Source: Candidatus Aminicenantota bacterium
Lineage (GTDB): Bacteria; Acidobacteriota; Aminicenantia; Aminicenantales; Saccharicenantaceae
Length of the DNA: 64,000 bases
NCBI GenBank assembly: GCA_014360015.1
Contig: JACIYJ010000005.1
Span: 1 to 64,000, forward strand
Reading direction: 5' to 3'
Made by a program: the position numbers and the translations under genes. This document shows positions 55,649 through 64,000 of this stretch, piece by piece (the stretch's first letter is position 1; the number at the start of each line of letters is the position of its first letter). The notes below the pieces were generated by a model. That model was given only the letters and a program-made list of their open reading frames with translations, ran no database searches and was not told the origin of the DNA.

Positions 55649-57592
55649 ATGAAAAAAATAGCTTTATCCAGCCTGGTTTTAATCGGTTTGCTCTTCTTCT
55701 CGCTTCCGGCTGAATCCCAGGAATCTTATTATCCTTTCTCTTACGCCCGCTTGAGTTATGTCCAGGGCGATGTCCGGGTGGACCGGGGCAATGACCTCGG
55801 GGTGGAAGCCGGAGAGGTGAATTTGGCTCTGGTCACCGGCGATAAAGTGATGACCGAAGATGGCCTGACTGAAATCAGCTTCGGCCGTAATAATTTCTTG
55901 CGACTTGATAATTATTCAATTGTCGAAATAGCCCGACTCCCTGAATCCGAGAGCGATGATTTTTCTCTCCATCTTTATCAGGGCAGAGCTTATCTAAGAA
56001 TAAGCCATCTATCTAAGGAAAAAGCCTTTTCTCTGCACACTCCTGATGCTTCTTTCTACATCCTGGAAAATGGTCTTTATCGGTTTGAAGTTAAAGAACC
56101 GAGAGGCACTGAGGTTACGGTGTTCGAAGGCAGCTTGGAAGCTTCAGGACAGGATGAAGCAATTCTTCTGGAAGCAGGTGAGTCGGCCTCTGCCTCTGAG
56201 GGTTATTTGCTTGAGACGGCGGGAAATGGCTACTTTGATAGCGACGATTTTTCTATCTGGAATTCAGAACGAGATGATTTGATTTTGAGAGCCAGTTCCC
56301 AGAGTTCTTCTTATCTGCCTGAAGAAATCCGGGAATACGAACCCGAGCTTTCTTCCTATGGCCGATGGGTTTATGAGCGACCCTATGGCTATGTCTGGGT
56401 GCCGGCCATAACTTATGTTGACTGGCGTCCTTATTTAATCGGCCGCTGGGTCTGGTATCCACGAATAGGCTGGACCTGGGTTTCAGCCGAACCCTGGGGC
56501 TGGGTGGTTTATCATTACGGACGCTGGCACTGGCGCCTCGGGCTTGGCTGGTACTGGATTCCGACGGTTCACTGGGGTCCGGCCTGGGTTCACTGGTATT
56601 GGGATGCAGAGTTTGTAGCCTGGTGTCCATTAAGCTACTGGAATCGGCCTTTAGTCATCATCAACAATTATGTTTACGAAAGATATAATGAAAATTATTA
56701 CCCGGTTCATTCCAGGGCCTTGGTCATGGTCAGAAGAAACCAGCTTCAGGCTCCTCATTCAGCCCGGACCTTAGTCAGACCCGAGCAGCTCAGGGGAGTG
56801 GAAAAGATAAGGCTTGAAGCCCGTCAGCCTCAGATTAGGCCAGTGGTCAAAACCAATCTTAAACCGGTAAGCAGCAGCCTGAACGTTCCGGCAATTGGCT
56901 CCAGCTCCAATTTCTCTAAATATGGTGAGAGGATTGTCCAGGAGCACAAGCTTAAATCTATCTCTTCCGGTGTTTCCAGCGCCAATTCTGAAAACCGACC
57001 TTTGGCCTCATCTGCGGGCCTAACTGAAAAGAAAATTTCGAGAGAAAAGATGGGCGGCTTTCCTTCAAGAATAAGAAGAGAAAACCAGAATTTAAGAACC
57101 GCCAGACCCAGCATTCCATCATCAACAATATCCCGGAATAGGCTCAATCAGAACAACAGCGAACAGAGCAAAGCTGAACTGGGAAACAATCTGAACACAG
57201 AGCGACAGAAAATCCGTATCTATCCAGAAAAGCCAGCAACAACCCTCAGACAGGAAAATAATCAGAGTCTTACCAGAGAAAGAAGCCCCAATTCCCGGCT
57301 GAGAGAATTTGTCCCATCTTCCCGCTCTAAGAGTAATAACAGAAGTCCTTCGCTTAGTTATCCAGAGAAATCTCCAGCTAAAGCCACGTGGCAGAATCAA
57401 GAAAGAAAATCTTCTTCCTTCAACCTGCCGTCTCTTTCCCGTCCATACAGCCAGCCTTCTGTCAGGAACAGAAATGATAACGATCAGAACCGCAGCTTTT
57501 CTCCAGGAAGAATCAGTCAGAGCCAGCCGGTTAAGCCGCAAGCTCCATCCAGCTACGGTTCTTCTCATTCCATCAGAAAAAAGAACGGCTAA
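55649..57592 (+). CDS. FecR-domain and DUF6600-type Trp-rich exported protein
   Basis: 647 residues. Signal peptide 1-24 (ending AESQE). A FecR-like beta domain follows (about 30-190; SYVQGDVRVDRG and VTVFEGSLEASG). Residues about 230-340 are extraordinarily rich in Trp and Tyr (YGRWVYERPYGYVWVP, then GRWHWRLGLGWYWIP), the pattern of DUF6600 domains. The last 300 residues are Ser/Arg/Asn/Gln-rich and probably disordered. Likely a periplasmic or surface protein; function unknown. AAAGGAGAAG precedes the ATG. Confidence 0.85.
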   Translation: MKKIALSSLVLIGLLFFSLPAESQESYYPFSYARLSYVQGDVRVDRGNDLGVEAGEVNLALVTGDKVMTEDGLTEISFGRNNFLRLDNYSIVEIARLPESESDDFSLHLYQGRAYLRISHLSKEKAFSLHTPDASFYILENGLYRFEVKEPRGTEVTVFEGSLEASGQDEAILLEAGESASASEGYLLETAGNGYFDSDDFSIWNSERDDLILRASSQSSSYLPEEIREYEPELSSYGRWVYERPYGYVWVPAITYVDWRPYLIGRWVWYPRIGWTWVSAEPWGWVVYHYGRWHWRLGLGWYWIPTVHWGPAWVHWYWDAEFVAWCPLSYWNRPLVIINNYVYERYNENYYPVHSRALVMVRRNQLQAPHSARTLVRPEQLRGVEKIRLEARQPQIRPVVKTNLKPVSSSLNVPAIGSSSNFSKYGERIVQEHKLKSISSGVSSANSENRPLASSAGLTEKKISREKMGGFPSRIRRENQNLRTARPSIPSSTISRNRLNQNNSEQSKAELGNNLNTERQKIRIYPEKPATTLRQENNQSLTRERSPNSRLREFVPSSRSKSNNRSPSLSYPEKSPAKATWQNQERKSSSFNLPSLSRPYSQPSVRNRNDNDQNRSFSPGRISQSQPVKPQAPSSYGSSHSIRKKNG

Positions 57593-57731
57593 ACTGCATT
57601 CCTAAATTTCTTCTTTACTTTTATTAAAATCAGTGGTATAAAGATTTCTTCCTGTTGCCGCTTCTTGCGGACAGGCAGAAAAATCCAGATGGACTTTTTA
57701 GTCTGAGAATAAAGAAATGGAGGTATATGAG

Positions 57732-58448
57732 ATGACTTCCTGGAAAAAAGGAGCCTTTTCATTAGTTCTGACAATCGGTTTGATTTTTCTGGGTTCAATG
57801 GCTGCTTTCAGTCAGCAGACCGCAGCCCCAACGAAGGAGTTTGAAGGCACGGTCAAAGTGGCGGTTGGCAAATACATCTACTTACCCCAGGCCCAGGGAC
57901 TGGACATTATAGTTGCCGGCAATGTTGAAGGCGGGCTTGAGAATCTTGTTGGTAAAGATATCAAGGTAAAAGTAACCATTCTTCCTGATAAAGCCAACCT
58001 GGTGATAGCTGATTCCATCGAGCTTAAAGAAGGAACGGCTTATCGCAACATTTATACCCGTTCAGGTGAACCAACTTTTGAAGATTATTTTGACCAGCAC
58101 CTCAGGGATGAATATGTGGCTCTGGCTATTACCAACATCAACAAACCTGAAGAATGGGAAGGCAAAGCCAAGGTTAAGGTCTATGGTAAACTGCAGAAAT
58201 CAAAGGTCAAAGAAAGCGGCGCAGAGAAAGAAATCACCCATCTCATCATTCTGGATAAAAATGGTAAAGAAATTGCCAGAATTATTGTAGACAACATAAC
58301 CGATTATGCCAGATTCTATCTTTCCAAACTCAGACTTTTTGATAAGTTCTGGTTCTATCTGAACGTTAAAGACCAGGTTGACAAAAAAGTCCGGGTTAAA
58401 ACCAAAGAACTTTTCCACGCGGATGTAGTTTTCTGCGGTCTTTATTAA
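57732..58448 (+). CDS. Exported protein of unknown function
   Basis: 238 residues from ATG 57732, seven bases after GGAGGT; the ATG at 57717 precedes the ribosome site. The signal peptide ends near SMAAFSQ. The mature part begins EFEGTVKVAVGKYIYLPQAQ, reminiscent of small OB-like or DUF-type domains, with two similar beta-rich halves. No family is recognised. A terminator follows. Confidence 0.75.
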   Translation: MTSWKKGAFSLVLTIGLIFLGSMAAFSQQTAAPTKEFEGTVKVAVGKYIYLPQAQGLDIIVAGNVEGGLENLVGKDIKVKVTILPDKANLVIADSIELKEGTAYRNIYTRSGEPTFEDYFDQHLRDEYVALAITNINKPEEWEGKAKVKVYGKLQKSKVKESGAEKEITHLIILDKNGKEIARIIVDNITDYARFYLSKLRLFDKFWFYLNVKDQVDKKVRVKTKELFHADVVFCGLY

Positions 58449-58477
58449 GATTTTAAATCCGAAATAGAAAAGAAAAA

Positions 58478-58510
58478 GGGGAGGAATTTCCTCCCCATAT
58501 TTTTTATTTT
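58478..58510. terminator. Terminator between convergent genes
   Basis: GGGGAGGA (58478-58485) / TCCTCCCC (58489-58496) with three-base loop, followed by a T-rich run. It sits between the 57732 gene and the convergent pgi gene. Confidence 0.85.
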
Positions 58511-58516
58511 GTCTTT

Positions 58517-60175
58517 TTATAGATTCCTTACCAGCTCACCCAACCTGAAGATTTTTTCCACGGGCTTTTCTTTTATCCTGAAGAAGATGACCTTCCTGTT
58601 TTTTTCTCTCAGAGCTGCAAAATCGGCTAAAGCCTGCGCTTCAAATAATTGATTGAAAGAAGAGGCAATTGCCAGTGATGATGGCAATGAGGGGATGGGT
58701 ACCTCTTCTTTTTCTTGAAATAAAAGACCGATGAATTTCCCCTTCCCAGCATCCCCTTTGTGTAGCTGGCCAGTTGAATGGAGATAGGCGGGGCCATAGT
58801 TCCAGGTGCAGGGCAGGCGAGTTTTTTCTGTAAGTTGGCGGGCTAAATTATCCAGGGCCACCTCCAGGTTACCCTCAGGCGGCAGGAAGGCCAGCAGGCT
58901 GAGATACTCAGATTGATCGTCTCTGTTTAACAAGAATGATTTGAATTCTTGCGAAAACCTATCGCTTTCCAGTTCAGGAAGGGTTTCTGCGGAAAATCCG
59001 GTCAGGTGCTTTTGCAACAGCTCCCTGGTTTTCTTTTTAGTCAGCTCAACGTCGGGTTGATCGAAAGGGTTGATTTGTAAAAAATAGCCAGCCACGGCGA
59101 TGGCTATTTCCCAAGCATAAAAATGCTCAGCAATGTCTTCAGGAGAAAAAGAAAAATAGAGCAGAGGAAATTTGAGCTTTATAAATTTTTCTAATTTTTC
59201 CTGCCAGAAAATATCCCGCTCTCCCTGAAGGTCATAAAAAATAAAGACTCTGTCCCGGCTGTAACTATCTTCAGAAAGAGGCAGACTTTCGATTACTGGG
59301 AGAAAGCCTTGGCCTTCTTTCCCCGTGCTTTCAGCTATCAATTGTTCCAGCCAGCGGCCGAAGCTTTTTAGAGATGAAGGTAGAACTAAGGTGAGTTTAT
59401 TTTTCCCCAGTCTGGCGAAGGTGCCAAGAAGAGTCCCTATTGTTACCCCAGGGTGTTCATAAGGGTCAGTTTTCAGGTCACTGAGACTCTGTTCTACCGG
59501 GGCCAGCAGTTTTTCCAGATCAATTCCTATCAAAGCTGCTGGAAAAAGCCCGAAAGGTGAAAGAGCTGAGAATCTTCCGCCCACATCCGGAAAACCATGG
59601 ATGATCGTCCTGAAACCCAGTTTTGAAGCCAGCTTTTCTAAGGTTGTTTCCGGGTCAGTGATGGCTACAAAATATTGGCCTGCCTTAAAGCCATGGATCT
59701 CTTTTTGCTGATGGTAAAAATAATTGAGGAAACTCAGAGTTTCGGGTGTGGTCCCGCTTTTGGATGAGACAATCAACAGCGTGGCTTCATTTCTGGTCAA
59801 ATCTGATACTCGGCTGACAGCCGAAGGACAGGTAGAGTCCAGAACCAGGAAGCGGGGATAGCCTGGTTTTCCGGGAAAAATTTTGCTCAGAGCTTCAGGT
59901 GCCAGACTGGAGCCGCCCATGCCCAGAAGAACGATTTGTTTTATTCCAGCCCTTCTGATTTCCTTAGCTTCCTCGGCATATTCTTTGAGAAAAGGTTTGA
60001 CTTTAGACGGACTGTTGAGCCAGCCGAGCCGGTTGGATATTCCTTCATCCCTGTCTTTCCAGACCGAATAGTCTTTTCTCAGGATCCGGTTGACCACATC
60101 GTTTTCCCTTAATTCCTGAAAAGATTTCTGAAGGTCTGCTTCAAAGGCTTCTAAATTATAACTTTCGATCTTCAT
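58517..60175 (-). CDS. pgi: Glucose-6-phosphate isomerase
   Basis: 552 residues from ATG 60175 (a TTG at 60193 is alternative; neither has a clear ribosome site). It interconverts glucose-6-phosphate and fructose-6-phosphate. Sugar-isomerase domains show LLGMGGSSLAPE, VSSKSGTTPET (phosphate loop), and DVGGRFSALSPFGLFPAAL, plus the C-terminal GPAYLHSTGQLHKG. The divergence from classical PGI and the overall pattern match the isomerase half of transaldolase/PGI fusions. It is downstream of the amidase gene, 41 bases away. Confidence 0.9.
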   Translation of the reverse strand: MKIESYNLEAFEADLQKSFQELRENDVVNRILRKDYSVWKDRDEGISNRLGWLNSPSKVKPFLKEYAEEAKEIRRAGIKQIVLLGMGGSSLAPEALSKIFPGKPGYPRFLVLDSTCPSAVSRVSDLTRNEATLLIVSSKSGTTPETLSFLNYFYHQQKEIHGFKAGQYFVAITDPETTLEKLASKLGFRTIIHGFPDVGGRFSALSPFGLFPAALIGIDLEKLLAPVEQSLSDLKTDPYEHPGVTIGTLLGTFARLGKNKLTLVLPSSLKSFGRWLEQLIAESTGKEGQGFLPVIESLPLSEDSYSRDRVFIFYDLQGERDIFWQEKLEKFIKLKFPLLYFSFSPEDIAEHFYAWEIAIAVAGYFLQINPFDQPDVELTKKKTRELLQKHLTGFSAETLPELESDRFSQEFKSFLLNRDDQSEYLSLLAFLPPEGNLEVALDNLARQLTEKTRLPCTWNYGPAYLHSTGQLHKGDAGKGKFIGLLFQEKEEVPIPSLPSSLAIASSFNQLFEAQALADFAALREKNRKVIFFRIKEKPVEKIFRLGELVRNL

Positions 60176-60216
60176 ATCTTGATTGTACAACAAAAAAGCT
60201 GGAGGTGGGAAACGCT

Positions 60217-61929
60217 TTACTCTTCTCTAATTTGTTCCAGCTTTTTCAAATCCGGGTGCTGGAGATGGTAACCGGTGGCCAGTTGATAAGCTTTGGCCAG
60301 CCGCAGGGCTTTGCCTTCTTCAAAAAGATTTCCGGTAAAAGAAATGCTCAACGGATGCCCTTTATCATCAAAACCGCAGGGAACGACCACGGTCGGATGG
60401 CCTGTCAGGTTGGTCAGAAGCAGGTTGGTTCCGGCTGAGGGGGCTACATAGACATCTATTCCTTTGAGCTTCTGGGCCATTTGCTCTATCAGTAAGGTTC
60501 TGATTCGGTTAGCTTGAATATATTCCACGGCCGGGATGAATCGGGCCTGCCTGAAAACATTCGGCCAGGCATTTTTTCCCTGTCTGACCATTAGCTCATC
60601 AAGGTTTTTCCTGGTAACTTCGTCAAAAGCAGCAGCCGCTTCCACATTCAGGATGAAGCTGATGATGTTAGGGTCAATCTCGGGCAGGTCGAGCTCGATG
60701 AGTTCGATTCCCAGGGACTTAAGCACTTCCAGCACAGCCAGATATTTTTCTTTGTTATGGCGAACCTGGTCAAAAGCCTTTTTCAGGTAGCCCACCTTGA
60801 TGTTTTTCAAATCTTCTCGGCCGTTGTAAGAAAAGGGCAGGTCATAGACGGTTCGGTCTTTTCCGTCTGGTCCGATGATGGCTTTAAAAATAATAGCCAG
60901 GTCTTCCACTGACCGGGCGATTGGGCCGATTTTGTCCATGCTCCAGCTCAAAGCCATAGCGCCATAGCGGCTCACCCGGCCGAAGGTCGGACGCAAGCCC
61001 GAAGTTCCACAGCGGGTTGAAGGGGAGACAATTGAACCCCAGGTTTCAGTGCCGATGGCAAAAGCTACCAGGCCGGCGGCCGTGGCTGAAGCTGAACCTG
61101 CGGATGAACCGCTTGAACCCTGGGTCGGGTCCCAGGGATTTCTGGTCAGGCCCCCGAACCAGATGTCACCCCAGGCCAGCTCGCCCATACTCAATTTGGC
61201 CACCAGTACTGCTCCGGCTTCTGTCAGCTTCTCAAACACCGTAGCGTTCTCATCGATAATCTGATTTTTATAAATCGGCGAACCCCAGGTGGTCGGATAG
61301 CCCTTAGTAGCAAAAAGGTCTTTAAGGCCGTAAGGGATTCCGTGGAGCGGGCTACGATAGCGACCGGAAGCGATTTCCTGGTCTGCCCGTCTGGCCTGTT
61401 CCAGAGCTAAATCTTCAGTCAGCGTCACCACACAGCGGAGTTTAGAACCGTATTTTTTCAGCCTGTCAAGATACAGCCTGGTCAGATACTCTGAACTGAT
61501 TCTTCTGTTTTTGATTAGCCAGGCTAAATCAGTGACTGAATAAAAAGCCAATTCTTCCAGGTTATCTGGGAGCTGAACTTCTTTTGGTTCATCATAGATA
61601 AATAAGCTTTCACCCTTGAACTTGCCCAAATCAAAACCGGCTGGCAGCGGGTTAAAAATCAGAGCCGGGGAGATGGAATTGTCCAGAGAGATTTCTCGCA
61701 TCTTTTTATAATCGGAGAGATTATTTTGAAGGTCACCGAGCATCATCTTTTTTTCTTTCTGGGTAAAATTTAATCCAGCAATTTTTTCAGCTGAGGAAAT
61801 GTCTTGGAGGGTGATGTTTTTACCTTTGGTGTAATATAAAGTTAGGGCTCCACCAACAATTAGGAGAATACAAAGGATAAGCCCGACCATCGTTAAATTG
61901 ACTGTTCCATGCCGAGCAGAAAAATTCAT
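60217..61929 (-). CDS. Membrane-anchored amidase (amidase-signature family)
   Basis: 570 residues with one N-terminal transmembrane helix (about 12-30) that would hold the enzyme outside the membrane. The amidase signature domain has the Ser-cisSer-Lys set: Lys in GLKDLF, the Gly/Ser-rich GSSGSSAGSASAT and the Ser in ETWGSIVSPSTRCG. It is GatA-like in sequence but without gatB/gatC nearby, so a peptide- or small-molecule amidase is likelier. The start follows AGGAGA. Confidence 0.9.
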   Translation of the reverse strand: MNFSARHGTVNLTMVGLILCILLIVGGALTLYYTKGKNITLQDISSAEKIAGLNFTQKEKKMMLGDLQNNLSDYKKMREISLDNSISPALIFNPLPAGFDLGKFKGESLFIYDEPKEVQLPDNLEELAFYSVTDLAWLIKNRRISSEYLTRLYLDRLKKYGSKLRCVVTLTEDLALEQARRADQEIASGRYRSPLHGIPYGLKDLFATKGYPTTWGSPIYKNQIIDENATVFEKLTEAGAVLVAKLSMGELAWGDIWFGGLTRNPWDPTQGSSGSSAGSASATAAGLVAFAIGTETWGSIVSPSTRCGTSGLRPTFGRVSRYGAMALSWSMDKIGPIARSVEDLAIIFKAIIGPDGKDRTVYDLPFSYNGREDLKNIKVGYLKKAFDQVRHNKEKYLAVLEVLKSLGIELIELDLPEIDPNIISFILNVEAAAAFDEVTRKNLDELMVRQGKNAWPNVFRQARFIPAVEYIQANRIRTLLIEQMAQKLKGIDVYVAPSAGTNLLLTNLTGHPTVVVPCGFDDKGHPLSISFTGNLFEEGKALRLAKAYQLATGYHLQHPDLKKLEQIREE

Positions 61930-62105
61930 CTTTTTCTCCTGTCTTGAAATTTATCATTTTAAATTTAACTCCAAATCGCTTTTTCCGGTCAAGACAATAT
62001 TTTCCTAAAAATCTCAAACTTGAAACAAAACAGAAATGGCGGAAAGTCCGGGCCGCTTCCGGTGATCAGTCCAGAAAACTGGTTGGGGGCAGAGTCGGTG
62101 CTGGC

Positions 62106-62132
62106 TTGACATATTTCTGACCCTGTTATATT
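62106..62132 (+). promoter_or_regulatory. Possible promoter for the MFS transporter
   Basis: TTGACA at 62106-62111 and TATATT at 62127-62132 with a short 15-base spacer, 40 bases before the start codon. Confidence 0.4.
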
Positions 62133-62171
62133 TTGCCAGCTTAAAGTTAATTTTCGGGAAAGAGGTTTAAA

Positions 62172-63533
62172 GTGGAGAGCCTGACTCAAGCCAAACCTGG
62201 ATTGTTCCATCCTGCCAGTGGGTTTTATCGTTTCCTGATGCTGATTTTTATTGCTTCTCTATCTTTCGGGAGTTATTTTGCTTACGACATAGTTTCAGCC
62301 ATTGCTCCTTCTCTGATCGAAGAACTCCAGGCTGCTCGCCAGACTGTTGGTACTTTTTTTACTATGTACAGCTTAGCGGCTATCCTGGCTGTTTTGGTTG
62401 GAGGAATGCTGGTCGATAAGCTGGGCACCAGAAAGGCCAGTTTTCTTTTTTCCTGCCTGGTTTTCATTGGGGCAGCTTTAGTCTGGAGAGCAAAAAGCAT
62501 TCCAGTCTTTTTTCTAGGTCGTTTTATTTTCGGAGCCGGCTCTGAGCCTCTGATTGTGGCTCAGAGTGCCATGCTGGCTCGCTGGTTCAGGGATAAAGAG
62601 CTGGCTTTTTCTTTTGGAGCCACACTGACGGTCAGCCGGCTGGGTTCGCTGTTTGCCTTTAACACTGGAGAGCTCATTTCTAAGTATTTCGGCGGCTTCC
62701 GCTATGCCCTGCTGGCCGCGGTTCTGGCCTGCGGGCTTTCGCTTCTGGGAAATCTTCTGTACATTCTGATGGATAAGCGAGGAGAAAAAGTTCTTAACCT
62801 GAAAAAAGAAGAAGTTACGGAAAAGATAAACATCAAGGATATAAAAGAGTTTAAACCAACTTTCTGGTACATAACCGGGCTTTGCTTCACCTTTTACTCG
62901 GCTATCTTTCCTTTTACTGCCCTCTCAACTGACTTCTTTGTAGATAAATGGGGAATAGCCAGAACGGCTGAATCTTCGGGTGAGTTCTTAGCTCAGGTTT
63001 TCAACAATTTTTTCCATATGTTCAGCACGGCCGGCGGTATCAGTTCGATAATCATTTTTGCTTCGATGATTTTTGCTCCTTTTGCCGGGGGCTTAATCGA
63101 CAGAATCGGCAAGAGAGCCACCTTGATGGTCTTTGGCTCTTTGCTGCTGATACCCTGTCATCTGCTGATGGGTCTCACTTACATCTATCCGGTCTATCCG
63201 ATGATCGCTCTGGGTATCGCCTTTGTTCTGGTTCCAGCTGCTATGTGGCCTTCTGTGCCTATGGTGGTCAGAGAAGAAAGAACCGGAACCGCTTTTGGCT
63301 TGATGACCGCCATTCAGAACATTGGCCTGGGACTTTTCCCTCTGCTTAATGGCTTTCTCCGCGATAAGACTCATTCTTATACGGCTTCTTCCTTGATGTT
63401 TGCCAGCCTCGGTCTGGTTGGCCTGGTTTTTGCCTTTCTTCTAAAAAGAGCTGATACTAAGGAAGGTGGAATTCTGGAAAGCAGAAAAAAAACACGAAAA
63501 GGGTGGAAGATCCAGAAATCAACTGAAATCTAA
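62172..63533 (+). CDS. Major facilitator superfamily transporter
   Basis: A 453-residue transporter with about twelve transmembrane helices. The MFS loop 2-3 motif appears as GGMLVDKLGTRKASF and its second-half counterpart as GGLIDRIGKRATLM. A longer loop (about 260-300) precedes helix 7-8. Start GTG 62172 lies six bases after AGAGG. Similar proteins are nitrate/oxalate or hexuronate-type, but the substrate is not evident. Confidence 0.9.
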   Translation: MESLTQAKPGLFHPASGFYRFLMLIFIASLSFGSYFAYDIVSAIAPSLIEELQAARQTVGTFFTMYSLAAILAVLVGGMLVDKLGTRKASFLFSCLVFIGAALVWRAKSIPVFFLGRFIFGAGSEPLIVAQSAMLARWFRDKELAFSFGATLTVSRLGSLFAFNTGELISKYFGGFRYALLAAVLACGLSLLGNLLYILMDKRGEKVLNLKKEEVTEKINIKDIKEFKPTFWYITGLCFTFYSAIFPFTALSTDFFVDKWGIARTAESSGEFLAQVFNNFFHMFSTAGGISSIIIFASMIFAPFAGGLIDRIGKRATLMVFGSLLLIPCHLLMGLTYIYPVYPMIALGIAFVLVPAAMWPSVPMVVREERTGTAFGLMTAIQNIGLGLFPLLNGFLRDKTHSYTASSLMFASLGLVGLVFAFLLKRADTKEGGILESRKKTRKGWKIQKSTEI

Positions 63534-63565
63534 ATCTCATAAAATTCTTTTCTGGACGCTAATCA

Positions 63566-63964
63566 TCAATCAGTTTCAATCATCTGAACCCAGACCTTTC
63601 TGGTCCTCGGCCCATCAAACTCGCAGAGAAACACTCCCTGCCAAGTGCCGAGCTGGAGCTGACCTTTTTCCACGATCAGATTGACAGAACTACCCATCAG
63701 AGAAGCTTTGATATGCGCAGTGGAATTGCCTTCAAGATGAGCAAAGGCCAGATTGTCCGGAATCGCTTTCCGGAGAGCCATCAGAATATCAGCCCGGACA
63801 TCAGGGTCAGCATTTTCGTTGATGGTCAGCCCGCAGGTAGTGTGTGGGACAAAGACGCAGGCCAGTCCATTTTTGATTCCGGTACTCTCCACTAAGCTGC
63901 GAACCTTAGCCGTTATGTCTATAAATTCTTCTTTTTTAGCACTTTGCACACTGAAGCAAAACAT
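63566..63964 (-). CDS. YjbQ family protein (UPF0047)
   Basis: 132 residues from ATG 63964 (an upstream TTG at 63979 translates the GGTGA ribosome site). Family motifs are complete: VFVPHTTCGLTINENADPDV, HLEGNSTAHIKASLMGSS and LQLGTWQGVFLCEFDGPR, with conserved His and Glu. The family folds as a trimer with a metal-type site; some members have weak thiamine-phosphate synthase activity, and the true role is unsettled. Confidence 0.92.
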   Translation of the reverse strand: MFCFSVQSAKKEEFIDITAKVRSLVESTGIKNGLACVFVPHTTCGLTINENADPDVRADILMALRKAIPDNLAFAHLEGNSTAHIKASLMGSSVNLIVEKGQLQLGTWQGVFLCEFDGPRTRKVWVQMIETD

Positions 63965-64000
63965 GATTTCACCTATCAAAAATTTTTTAAAATTTTTACT

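Noticed and set aside
57122..57568. 148-codon antisense frame in the tail of the FecR/DUF6600 gene
   Set aside because: It is a by-product of the Ser/Arg/Asn-rich coding tail and lacks any start signal.

Overview
This is a 64 kb piece of a bacterial chromosome of middling GC content from a Gram-negative-type cell: it encodes lipoproteins, outer-membrane barrels and a secretin. The gene mix (large S9 peptidases, tandem DUF4438 protein, M64 peptidase, aldehyde:ferredoxin oxidoreductase, LUD/Lut proteins, a FadL-type porin and a secretin carrying a cohesin-like tail) resembles anaerobic Aminicenantes/Acidobacteria-like lineages. That placement is inference from gene content, since no rRNA gene is present.

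Layout. 0.3-8 kb: a type IV pilus/type II secretion operon (F, E, PilM, PilN, PilO, GspC/PilP-like, secretin), with the prepilin peptidase far away at 41 kb. 8-14 kb: MoaD, an outer-membrane protein, an S9 peptidase and an exported tandem DUF4438 protein. 14-22 kb: a SEC-C/TPR protein bracketed by two long repeats, decayed mobile-element remnants, a NifU-like scaffold that has lost a ligand Cys, a double-ThiF protein, a tungsten-type aldehyde oxidoreductase and a double class II aldolase. 22-27 kb: lipoprotein alkaline phosphatase, LutC, ArsM and its AbrB-like partner. 27-33 kb: a five-gene operon with a radical SAM/SPASM enzyme, a radical SAM-like pseudo-enzyme with a PqqD-like tail, a substrate-like protein made of H-x-[N/D] repeats, and two exported partners. 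33-41 kb: a gene split by a stop codon, a LutB-LutA fusion, tRNA(CAU), tilS, and a truncated REP-associated transposase. 41-47 kb: prepilin peptidase, TPR protein, ABC exporter, second S9 peptidase. 47-64 kb: Memo-like protein, agmatinase-family enzyme, M64 peptidase, DUF3467, FadL, small exported proteins, FecR/DUF6600 protein, glucose-6-phosphate isomerase, amidase, MFS transporter and YjbQ.

The best candidate for an undescribed system is the 27.0-32.9 kb operon. All 14 histidines of the 181-residue protein at 29691-30236 lie in H-x-[N/D] motifs, mostly five residues apart, behind a twin-arginine-like segment. It sits directly downstream of a radical SAM/SPASM maturase and a degenerate radical SAM-like partner. 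It looks like a ribosomally made, post-translationally modified peptide system related in style to the His-Xaa-Ser systems but with Asn/Asp in the third position.

A second theme is a dispersed REP-like palindromic repeat (core GGTGACGCCCTACACG, then TTTCCTGATTTT a few bases later). It has more than 20 arms in the window. It often supplies the stop codon of the gene it abuts, once lies in frame inside tilS, and occurs beside a truncated RAYT transposase that is framed by near-identical inverted arms. Several genes carry extended upstream frames; starts below were moved to codons with a proper Shine-Dalgarno sequence where one is visible.
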